From assembly GCA_003330885.1 (NCBI GenBank), contig CP030277.1:1426001-1490000 (forward strand): a DNA stretch of 64,000 nt, written 5' to 3'. The first letter of the stretch is position 1, and each line of letters starts with the position of its first letter. Positions 20,901-32,900 of the stretch are shown here, piece by piece. The position numbers and the translations under genes were made by a program. Source of the DNA: Rhodobiaceae bacterium. Its GTDB lineage: Bacteria; Pseudomonadota; Alphaproteobacteria; Parvibaculales; Parvibaculaceae. The notes below the pieces were generated by a model. It had not been told where the DNA came from and made no database searches. It was given only the letters and a program-made list of their open reading frames with translations.

Positions 20901-23900
20901 AACATTAACTGCAACGGAAGACAGGTCATACCGCACCCGGTCAATGCCCTCACCGCCGTCAAAACTGTTCGCCGCGGCGTTGCCGTAAAACTCATCGTCA
21001 TAACCGGAGCCAATGACGTTTTCGACGGAGGTAAAGCTGTCACCAGCCGCATCACCAAAGTACCCCAGATTGGAGTAGAAGCTTACCGTGACACCTTCAG
21101 CGGAAGTTGAATAGTCGGCAGTGTCCGACCCGTCACCTCCAGCTAAGCGGTCAGCCCCACTGCCACCAACAAGAACATCATCGCCCTCACGACCGTTCAG
21201 CCAGTCGTCGCCGTCGCCCCCTTCAAGGCGATTATCTACAGCGTCACCTGTTAGGCTGTCATCAAACGCCGAGCCCGTAACATTCTCGATATTCTGTAGC
21301 TCATCGCCTTCAGCTTCAGATCCACCATAGACGGCGCCATCAACACCGGTGTGCGTATTGCCATGGACAAGATCGACCGCCACGCGAGATGTCGCATCGG
21401 AATAGCTGGCGGTATCGATACCGTCTTCACCATTCAGAACATCGGCACCTGCACCCCCAAAGAGAACATCATTACCGATGTTTCCTTGAAGAATGTCATC
21501 CCCGGCACCGCCATAAAGGATGTCGTCTCCTCCATAGCCACCCAGATTGTTCGCGCCGTCGTCTCCCCGCAAAACATCGCCGTAATTGGAGCCCCAGACA
21601 TATTCTATGGAGACAAGTGTGTCGCCTTCCGCGTACCCACCGCTGACGTCGCCGGTTGCAAGGTTTACATCAACTGCAGAGGTTGACCGTGTGTAGTTCG
21701 CCCAATCAATACCATCGCCACCATCAAGAACGGTCGCAAGCGCGCCGCTAACTAGATTGTCATTACCAGCGCCGCCATAGAGGGAGTTTACGCCAGTACC
21801 ACCCCAGATCAGGTCATTATGGTTTGATCCGACGACATTTTCGACATCACGAAGAAGATCGCCGGCTGCGTCACCTGTAGTGCCAACGCCGGTCCACAGA
21901 TCAACGGTAACCCCCTCAGCGGAGTCTTCGTAGCTGGCGGTGTCAGCACCGTCTCCACCGTCCAGATAATCACCGCCCTCGCCGCCGGTTAATTGGTCAT
22001 CACCAAGGCCACCATAGAGAGTATCGTTACCGGCACCCCCGTCGAGGACATCATTATCCTGTCCACCATGAAGCGTATCTTCGCCTGCGCCACCCACGAG
22101 GTAGTCATCATCCGCGCCGCCATAAAGCGAGTCATCACCAAGACCGCCGTCTAGAGAGTCAAAACCATCATCGCCATAAATATCATCGTCACCAGCACCC
22201 CCAGCGATGAGGCTGGCACCTTCACCACCCAATAGGGTGTCATTGCCAGACGCCCCCCAGACACCGTCCCAGCCCTCAGCGCTCACATCAAAGAACGCAT
22301 CTTCGGCAAGACTGAGGATCCGGAACTCAGTCAGAACAGAATTGTTAAAACCAACAAACTGAGCACCGCCTTCCACCGGAACAACTTTCGGGAAGATGCC
22401 CTGGGAGTTGAAGTAGGTATCACTAAAGACAGTCGTGGTGCCGTCCGTCCAAGTAACGGTCCCATAGCCGAACGATCCGCTTTCGCCCAAAAAGCGAAGC
22501 TGTTCATCTGACGTGAGGCTCAGGGATGCGATGCCCGCGGCGGCAAGCGAATACATCTCGCCCGCATCGACGATCCCATTGGTATTCACATCCTGCCATA
22601 AAGAAAACTTGGCAAACTCAGAATCTGATGCGTCTAAAAGGCCGTCATTATTGCTATCGAAATAACGCAGGCCTTCTAGGTCAGTCTGAGCACCATCCAC
22701 ATAGCTGATAAATGAGACTTCGTCGGCAGCTGCAATCAGTCCATCGACATCTTTGTCAAACACAAGCAAGGCGTCATCGGGGGCAACCCATGCTGACGGA
22801 TCAGCCGTTCCATCACCATCAAAGTCGAAAAAGTCAACACCGTCTTCGGGACTTGTAACCTCAATGCCGTCGGCATCCAGGTCAAGAACGATGGGCTTAC
22901 CGCCACCACCGCCACCACCACCGAGGCCGCCAAGACCACCGCCGCCGCCGCCGCCGCCGCCGAGGTTGAGATTTAGACCACCGCCAAGGCCCGTTAGATC
23001 GCCAACGCCGAAATCACCGCCACCGCCACCAAGGTTAAACACCAACGGATTAGAATAGACTGTTTGCAGGTTGGCTTGACCAGTAGACGTCGCGCCGCCG
23101 TCAGTCACATGATAGGTCAGCGTCCCCGCATCTAGTGTGAAATCACCCCACCAGCCAACATTCGTCTCAAAGCTGACTTCGTACCTGTAATAATCACTCG
23201 CCAGCTCTGCAGACGTGTAGTTCGACTGTGCAAATTGCGCCGTCACATTGTCGCTCAAAATTCCGAGATGAGTGAGTGTGCCTTCCGCCGGTGTGTCAAT
23301 CCCGCTAAACCAAATCTGGTCACCATCTGGATCATGGTCATTCTTCAGAAGATCGTAACTCGTGAAGTAGAAAGTGGCATTTGCATTGATTGGTATCCCA
23401 CCAAAAGTACTTATAGTGATCGTCTGCCCATTAACAACGATGTCTGTCGTGGTACTGATAACCTCTCCACTCGTGAAGTCCGTCATCCCCCCCATTACAG
23501 TGTCAGCGGTCGCCACCGGCACCAAATTCAGTTCACCATCAAACTGGTCGATGATGGTCTGATGGGTCCACGTTGAAATATCATAAACAACCGACCCTTT
23601 GTCGAAGGCAACCTTTTCAATCTTCTGATCGGCCAAAGCCCAGTTCACGAGGCGGATTGAGTCCGTCGATCCTTTCAGAGCAAAGACAAGATCATTCCCC
23701 TCAAACGTTGCGATAACACCAGCAGGATCAACACTGTTATCAAAGTTCAGGGTATCTACGCCGCCACCGAGTTCAACCTGACCGTCGATGCTTGTTGACT
23801 CATAGACGATATCTGTACCACCGCCATAGCCGAACCGGTACACATCATTACCTTCAAGGCCAATGAGCGTATCGTCGCCCGCGCCGCCCTCTAGGCTGTC

Positions 23901-26900
23901 ATTGCCAATACCAGCATTGAGGAAGTCAGTGCCTTCCCCGCCAGATAGGTCGTCATGGCCTTCGCCACCAACCAAAACATCGTCGCCTTCACCGCCAGAG
24001 AGGTCATCATCGCCCTCGCCGGCGGTCAACGTATCGTCGCCGACACCCCCTGCAAGAACATCATCACCAGCACCACCGTCAAGAGTGTCATTTCCGTAAC
24101 CACCATCGAGCGTGTCGTTGCCAGCATCACCTGTAAGCGTATCGTTGTGGTCCCCACCTAGAAGCTGGTCATTTCCATCACCACCCAGCAGTCTGTCCTG
24201 ACCACTACCACCATGGAGCTCATCGTCACCAGCGCCACCATAGAGACGGTCCGCGTAGCTTCCACCATCGAGATAATCATTCCCGGCGCCGCCATAAAGC
24301 CGGTCGTCGCCACCAAGCCCTTCAATGCGATTGTCAGCATCATCTCCACGCAGTGTGTCGAAAAACTGGGAGCCGACAAGATTCTCGATGGACGTCAGCG
24401 TATCACCGAGAGCTTCTCCTTCAGTGCCAATCCCCGCGCCCAAATCGACGGACACGTCACTCTCTGCATTGAGATAGCTCGCAGTATCCGACCCAATGCC
24501 ACCGTCAAGTGTATCGGCTCCCGCACCACCAATCAGAAGATCATCGCCAAGACCACCATCGAGAATATCGTCCCCGGCGCGACCAATCAGAGTGTTGTCT
24601 TCATCATTCCCGGACAGCTGGTCATCATGCGTTGACCCAGCCAAGCCTTCAATCGACTGATATGTATCGCCGGATGCATCACCTGTGTTGGCGGCGGGTG
24701 TCGCAAGGCTCGCGGTCAGCCCATTAGCGGTCCCGCCATAGTCCGCCATGTCTGTCCCATCGCCACCCACGAGCGTATCTGCACCAGCGCCCCCGTGAAG
24801 CCAGTCATCGCCCATACCGCCATAAAGCTGATCATCGCCAAAGCCGCCGTCGAGCGTGTCATCATCAGCCCCACCGAACAGCTCATCGACGCCATCATCC
24901 CCCGCCAACGTATCTGCACCAGCGCCGCCTACCAGAAGGTCGTTGCCATCTCCCCCAGTCAGGTCATCATTGCCTCCGTCGCCGTAAAGCCGATCATCGC
25001 CAGCTTCACCGGCAATATCATCATTGCCTGAACCACCATAGAGTTCGTCGGCACCCTCACCGCCCTCAAGAGAGTCATCGTCCGCGCCACCATAAAGCTC
25101 GTCATTCCCCAGACCACCAGCTAAGCGGTCAGCACCAGAACCGCCATAAAGCTCATCCTGTCCTTCACCGCCCCGAATGTCGTCGTTGCCGAGGCCGCCA
25201 TAGAGGTCATCATTGCCTGCATCACCCTGGAGCAGGTCATCGCCACCGCCGCCGCGCAGGTCGTCGTCGCCCGCGGCACCGCTAAGCACGTCATCACCAC
25301 CCAAGCCATGAAGCGAGTTTGCAGAAGCATCGCCAGTCAGTTCATCACCAAATTCAGAACCGCGGACGGCCTCGATTGAAACGTAGGTGTCCCCAGTCGC
25401 ATCGCCCGTATTGTTTGCACTATCAGCAAGATCTACGCGAACGGATTGACCCGCATCCTGGTAGCTCGCAATGTCAACACCATCGCCACCATCCAGGCTG
25501 TCAGCACCTGCACCACCGACCAAAATATCATCACCCGCGCCGCCACTTAGCGCATCATTGCCCGCGCCACCTTCAAGAACGTCATCTCCGGCGCGACCGT
25601 TGAGCCAATCGTCTCCAGCACCGCCGTCTAGACGGTTTTCGCCATCATCACCCGTAAGGCTGTCAGCGAAGTCCGACCCGACGACGTTTTCAACACCACT
25701 CAGCGTGTCTCCTACTGCTTCGGACGCGCCATAGGCAGCACCGTCGATACCGGTATCTGTGTTCCCATGAATGAGGTCCACAGCAACGCGAGAAGTTGCT
25801 GCCGAGTAGTCAGCTGTATCAGTCCCATCACCACCGTCGAGAACATCAGCGCCGGCGCCACCTAACAGCCGGTCGTCACCATCGCCACCATGAAGAGTAT
25901 CATTGCCGTCACGCCCATCGAGCAGATCATCACCTGCCGCACCTTCAAGAGTGTTCGCACCTGCATCACCTGATAGCGTATCTGCATAGGCAGAGCCAAC
26001 CACACGCTCAATGCTGTTGAGTGAATCGAGGACGGCGCCGCTATCCCCGCTTACGTCAATCGCAGACGGATCTGCTTGGCCCGGCGTCGCACTCCCACCT
26101 TCATTAAGAGCGACGTAGACGCCATCAGTTCCGAACCCGACCAAATCTGCCAAGCCATCACCGTTTACGTCTTCGACTGTCCGATGGTAGGCATCATCCG
26201 TCAGCCAGCCCGAGTTCGCTACAAGGTCAGCATAACTGTAATGAGCGGCACCAAAGGTCCCATCGGCCTGCCCTTCTGCGACCCAGACACCATCGTTGCG
26301 GAAACCAACAATGTCGGCACGACCATCGCCATTGACGTCCGCCACGCGACGTGGTGCAGCATCCTGGCTCGTCCACCCGTAGGCAACGCCTCCAAAACCT
26401 GCGTGAGCAGCGAAGGAAGCTCCAAATGTCCCGTCAGTTTGACCCAGTGCGACATAGACACCATCATTTCGGAAACCAACAATATCAGCGCGACCATCAC
26501 CATCGACGTCTGCCACCTGGCGCGGCGTGACGTCCTGGCTTGTCCATCCGTAAGCAGGATCAACGAAGCCTGTATGCCCCACAAAAACAGAAGAAGAAAA
26601 ATTGCCGTTAGCGTTCCCCAAAGAGACGTAGACACCGTCTGAATAGAACCCGACCACGTCGGCGATGCTATCACCGTTTACGTCACCAAGCATGCGTGGG
26701 TACTGATCTTGGCTCGGCCAGCCACCAGTACTGAACCCTGAGAGCGATAGGTAAGGTGCCGAGAATTGTCCACTCGCATTCCCTAATGATGCATAAACAC
26801 CATCCGATGCAAAACCAACAACGTCGTCTATCCCATCGCCATTTATGTCGCCAAGCATACGCGGGTACTGATCTTGGCTCGGCCAGCCACCAGCACTGAA

Positions 26901-29900
26901 CCCTGAAAGCGAAAGGTAAGCGGCCGAAAATTGCCCATTCGCGTCCGCCAGTGCTGAGTAGACACCAACTGATGAAAAACCAACAATGTCCGCTCGTCCA
27001 TCGCCATTCACATCCGCCAGCATCCGCGGATAGACATTTTGCGTCGACCAACCGGTTGTAGGAGAGAATGCATCAATTACTTTCGACGCGGCTCCAAAGC
27101 CAACCTGATCGTGACCATCGGCAAAAAAGTTGCCGACATTGGACAACTGCCAGCCAGTTACATCGAATGTCTGATCAGTCTGCAGGAAGCGGAACTTCTC
27201 GATCGCAGAGAATGACCCAGCCCCATCTTTCACCGTGAGAACATTGTCTGTCCCCTCAATGGATATTAGAAGATCGCTACCATCCGACGTAACTCGGATA
27301 TCTGCAGGCAGAACGCCCAGGCCGAACTCAACTGTATCGATGCCGCCAGCATCAATAAGCGTCGCGGCGCCAGTGCCAACTCCAAACGAAAACACGTCGT
27401 CGCCCGCGCCTGTACGGACAACGCCGTCGCTCACCTCGCCAGCATCACCAATGCCCGTGGAGAGATCAACAGACACACCCCGCTTAGCATCTGAATAGTC
27501 AGCGGTGTCGTAGCCCTCACCACCGTCAAGATGATCTGCACCTGCGCCGCCGCGCAGAGTATCATCGCCGCCAGCGCCGATCAGCGCATCGTCGCCATCG
27601 TTGCCAACGAGAATATTTGCCGCATCGTCGCCGGTCAGACTGTCAGCAAAGGTCGATCCTGAGACCCGTTCTATCGACTCATAAGTATCCCCTGCTGCGG
27701 CCCCGCCACTCCCACCTGAAGCCAGGTTCACCGTGACACCCGCCTGCGCGGCTTCATAGCTTACGGTGTCCGTCCCTTCACCACCGTGGTACGCATCAGC
27801 ACCGCCGCTACCCAACAAAACATCATCGCCCCCTTCACCAAAGAGGCTGTCTGTACCGGCACCACCATCCAGAACATTGTCGCCGATGTCGCCCGTGAGA
27901 CTATCGTCAAAGTCTGTCCCGACAATGTTTTCAACATCGGTGAATGTATCGCTGCCTCCGCCACCAGCGGTGAGCGACACGGTAACTCCATGATCCTGGT
28001 GGCTAAAGTCAGCAGTGTCGACCCCTTCACCACCATCAAAGGCGGTTGTACCCGTGCCGCCGATCAGAACATCATCACCTGCACCACCGCGCAGCGTGTC
28101 GTCACCCGCACCACCAGATAGAGTATCGTCGCCAACACCACCTTCAAGGGTGTCATTGCCACCCAACCCGAGAATGACATCATCGCCGCCTGCACCACTG
28201 ACGACATCATCGCCAGCCGTGCCGAAGAAGAGATCAGCGCGACCTAAGCCATTAGAGTTAGTCCCGGCATCGCTGACACCAATTTCCCCCGCCCACCGGA
28301 AATGGTTGGGGTCTCCATTGAAAAACTCCGAGAACCACAGAGCCGGCCAGGCAGAGATGTTGACCGTCTGGCTTGTTTCAGCAAAGCGCAATCGCTCTAC
28401 GCTTTGCTTTGCATCCGTCCAGTCCTTGATTGTGATCGTGTCAGACGTCCCCGTCAGACTGATCCTGAGATCTGCGCCGATCAGTTCGACTGAAATGTCT
28501 TCGGGTCGAACACCCTGCTTGAACTCCAGCACGTCCAGTTCGGCGACGCTTGAGCTCTCCATGATGGTGTCAACACCATCCCCATAGCCGAAATAATACG
28601 TGTCCGAGCCGACCTGGCCTGAGAGTGTATCGTTGCCAACGCCACCGTCGAGATGGTCAGCCCCCTCACCGCCATGAAGCATGTCATTGCCAGTTTCGCC
28701 CATGAACCGGTCAGCGCCATCTTTCCCTAGGAAGATATCGTCGCCGCCACCGCCGAGCACATACTGGTCGATGTCATCAAAGTCGATAATGTCGGAGAAG
28801 TTAGTAGCCCGCATCCACTCAATAGAATGAAGCTCAACCTGATAGCGCCCGTCGAGGTTTGCAATATCAAGCGGCGTTCCTGCCACCACGGCGTTGTATT
28901 GGTTCAGCAGATCACCGCCAAACATAAGTTCAATCTCGCCGCGCTGCAGGCCTGTGAAATAGGCGGCATTGTCGAAATTCTCAAACGTCGCCCGGTCAAA
29001 TCCAGCGCCGCCATCAATGCGCGTATTGCCCCCATAGGCGGTGATCAGATCATCTCCATCACCCGCGAGAACAATAGCGTCACCCTGCACCGTAATTTTA
29101 TCATCAAAGTTGGAGGCGATGACATTTTCGATATTGAGAAGGACATCACCTTCAGCATCGCCGCCCCTGAAGATATTGTTTACAAAGTCGAGCTCTACAC
29201 CTTCGTCGGACTCGGCATAGGAGACCGCGTCATTGCCCGCGCCGCCATCAATATAGTCAGCGCCCGCACCGCCTTCGATCAGATTGACACCGGCATCGCC
29301 CACAAGCGTGTCACCAAATGACGATCCGATGATGCCTTCAAAGGCCGCAAACCGGTCTCCCTCGGCATGTCCACCGCTCGCGGTTCCCGCTTCAAGATTT
29401 ACGGACACACCTGCGTCAGAAGAGCGATAGACCAGGAAGTCGGTTCCCTGTCCGCCAATGAGCGTATCCGCGCCTGCGCCACCTTCGATGAAATCATTAC
29501 CGCTTTCGCCAGACAGAATATTGTCGACGCTGTTCCCCGTAAGCACGTCGGAGAAATGCGTGCCGATTATCTGTTCAATATTTGTGAGACGGTCGCCAGC
29601 AGCGTCGCCCCCCTGCCCGAAGGTCTCGGCACCATCATCGCCGAGCGACACGGCAACGCCTTCAGCAGACGTGATGTAGCTTGCAACGTCGATACCTTCG
29701 CCGCCATCCAGACGGTCGGCGCCTTTGCCGCCCTCTAGATGGTCATCGCCTGCCTCGCCAAACAGCCGGTCATTGCCATCAAGGCCCGCAATCAGATTGT
29801 TTTGATCATCGCCCCATAGGCGGTCGGCATAGTTCCCACCGATGAGACGCTCAATGGCGCTATATTGATCCCCATCAGCGCCGCCATAGAGACCGCCCGC

Positions 29901-32900
29901 GGAGAGGCTCGCCCAGACATTGGTCGTGGCATTGCGATAGGAGACGGTGTCGACCCCGTCGCCGCCTTCAAAACGGCTGCCGCCGCGCCCCGCAACGAAC
30001 ATGTCATTGCCATCGAGCCCGCGATAGGTTTCCCCAATGCGTGTGTTGAGGAACTCGTCATTGAACTCCGTGCCGGTGACCACAGGAACACCTGCTTCAT
30101 CCGTCCGGCGATCTGCCATCGCCGCGTCATCGGCTGCATCCACCCGCACGTGATAGGCAAACTCGTCGGTAAAGCCAAACGCTATGGCCTGAGCGAGCGT
30201 GAGAGCCCACCCTTTAGCAAACGCAGACTCCGGGGCCGCGTCGATCAACGCGTCTATGACGCCCTGGTTTTCGAGATAGGAACGGTAATCTTTTGCGATC
30301 TGCAGATTGGTGGTCAGCTCGTCCAGCGTGCTCCACTCCGTATAGTGGAAAACACGATTACCAATCGCGTCAGCCCCCTGCACCCAACCCCGCTCGACAG
30401 CCCCGAAGATCAAATATTCTGCGACAGATTCAAAATCATTAATGTCAAAGCCGCCGCCCTGGTTCCATCCGATCCCTATACCAGTCTCATCAGTGTCTCC
30501 AAAAAGGGCCGCCGTGAACCCTTTGCCGCGTCCCCGATACCCAGCCGTCGCAATGTATCCCAAAGCACCGAAGGACCCATTTTGCGAAGGATCAAGAACA
30601 AGGCCAGCATCTGGACCAAACCCTTCGCTCAAGGCATTCATCGAGTTCACAATCGCATCCACCATCGGAACGATGACGTTCGGGTCCATGCCATCAACCG
30701 GCACAAGACTGCTTCGGTAGAGTTTTCCATCACCGTCAACGCTCAGCCCAGCGACAGCCCTTGGGAAGTCCTCATCATTGAGGAGCGAGCCCAATGCATT
30801 GCCCAGAACCACGCCAATCAAAGCACCAACAAAAGGAACAGCAATTGATGCAAATGTGCCAACCAACAGCCCTGCAGATGAGGCCACCGATTTTACAACA
30901 ATCCCAACAACAGCAGCTGTAGCTGAACTGACCAATTGCCCTTCTGCGGTGTTTGGCGCATCAACAATGGCATTCCCAAGTTGTCCCCCGAGAAATCCGC
31001 CGACGGCACCGGCGAGATTCGTGAAGTCGAAATCAAGGTCAACTGTCCCATTTGCTGTACCGCCAAGAAACTTGACGACCTGTTGAGCTCCTAATGCGTC
31101 GAAGGCTTCAACGGCCACATCACTCAACACATCGGAGAGATAGGATGTTGCAGCCACGCGCCCGAGGTCCGCGGCAAAGCTCCGTCCACCGATTATTTCC
31201 CCGGCAATAAAGGAGCTGGCCTTACCAACACCGACTTTCACAACCTCAGCAGTCAATCGAGCGTCGAAATTCTGAAAGGCAAGCTCGACGGATTCGCCAA
31301 ACGTGCGGTCGGCCAGGTCATCGTCATAAATGTCGAAGCTGTCGCCAATCGCCGTCAGCGTGGCGCGCGTGGTCCCCTCAATGGCGAGGTCTGCAAAGAT
31401 GCCCCCATCGACCGTTGTTGCCAGATAGTTGCCGAGCGCTGATCCAAATGCCGCACCGATCTGCCCACCGGTGATGAGTGGACCATTGTTTTCTTTCGCT
31501 GCAATCTCATCGCCTTCATCTTCCAGTGTGATGTCACCATCACCATCTTCATCTCGGATCTTGGAAGAGACGATGTCGCCAGAGTCTTTTCCGCCAACAT
31601 ATACGATCTTCTCAACAAACTCCGTTCCGTCTGGGTCTTGGCCGCGGCGAAGCGTAAATGTGTTTCCATTGCTGGAAGTAAACTCTACTTTTCCGTCCTT
31701 AAACCACCGTTGGACGACATCGCCCTGCTTCAACAACGAGCCGTAATAGTCGAGACTGGACTCCACCGCTCCTTTCAGTTGCGATAGCTCGAACGACTGC
31801 CCATCAACGCTGACTGTTTGGCCCTTCTTTATGACTGTCCCATTTTGGTAGTGATAAAGACCATCTGATGGTGTTCCGGGGCCATCTACGCTGTTCTTCA
31901 GAGCACTGCCAATATCCTTTTTTACTAGGGCAAATGCTTCTGAGATAAAGAGCTTTTTCTTGCCATCTTGGGCATCGTGAATCTCATAAGTGTCTGCACC
32001 TTGAACAAGCCCCGCAGCTTCTAGAAGATCGCCCAAATTTGATTGATCGGCACCAAGGACATAGACACGACCTTCTAACGTCCCATCTGCTTCTGATAGA
32101 TCATGAATGACATCGCCATTTTCACGGCTGATGACCAACCTTGTAACTTGACCGGATTGATTCAATTCGTAGTCATAAACGCGACGTCCGGTTCCAACTT
32201 GCTCATAAACGGTTGCGCTCGTTAGCTGTCCTGTGTGCGTGTAAACAAGCTGCTGCGTCAGCAGTCCGTTCTGACCATAGTCAACAAACGTCAGCCCATT
32301 TGTCCGATCAACTTGAACAATCAACCGCGTGTCACCCGTCTCATCAGTGAATGTCGCGACATCCATATTTGTCACGGGGTCATACGAGACGGTTGGGTCC
32401 TGCAGCGCGTTCACATCAACGCCCGTCACATCCAAGTCATAGGCCGCCAAGCCCATACGCGCCATGTTTTCTAGTTGTTCTTTTGTTGGTGCTAAATCAA
32501 CCAAGCTAAGGCCGAGTGTCTTCTCAACAGCATCCGGACTGTTTTCCAGCGCCACGCCATCTGCGTAGAGCCCGTTAGTGATCAAATAGTCCCGAGCCAA
32601 ATCAGCAATTTCAGCGCCAGTTACGACCTCTCCATTTGCGCGCCGTTCCTGGATTCGTTGCATAACGTGCTCTGCAACTTCCCTGCCCCTAGCACCCGCA
32701 ATTATGCCTCCCGCAAGCGCGGAAATACCCAAGAGCGCAAATGATGCAAGTTTGGGAACGGGGTGCGGAACAAAGCCGAGGACACGCGCGACAGTTGGAG
32801 CAAGCGCCAAAACTCTCGCTCCAGCGGCCGTACCAACAACGCCGCCCGCAGCGCCTGCGATCAAGTCGCCGAAATAGCCCGCCCAGATCTTCTGCGCGGC

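Noticed and set aside
19095..26035. Regularly spaced short repeats resembling a CRISPR array
   Set aside because: The repeats are in-frame RTX nonapeptide codons with no conserved-length spacers and no cas genes nearby.
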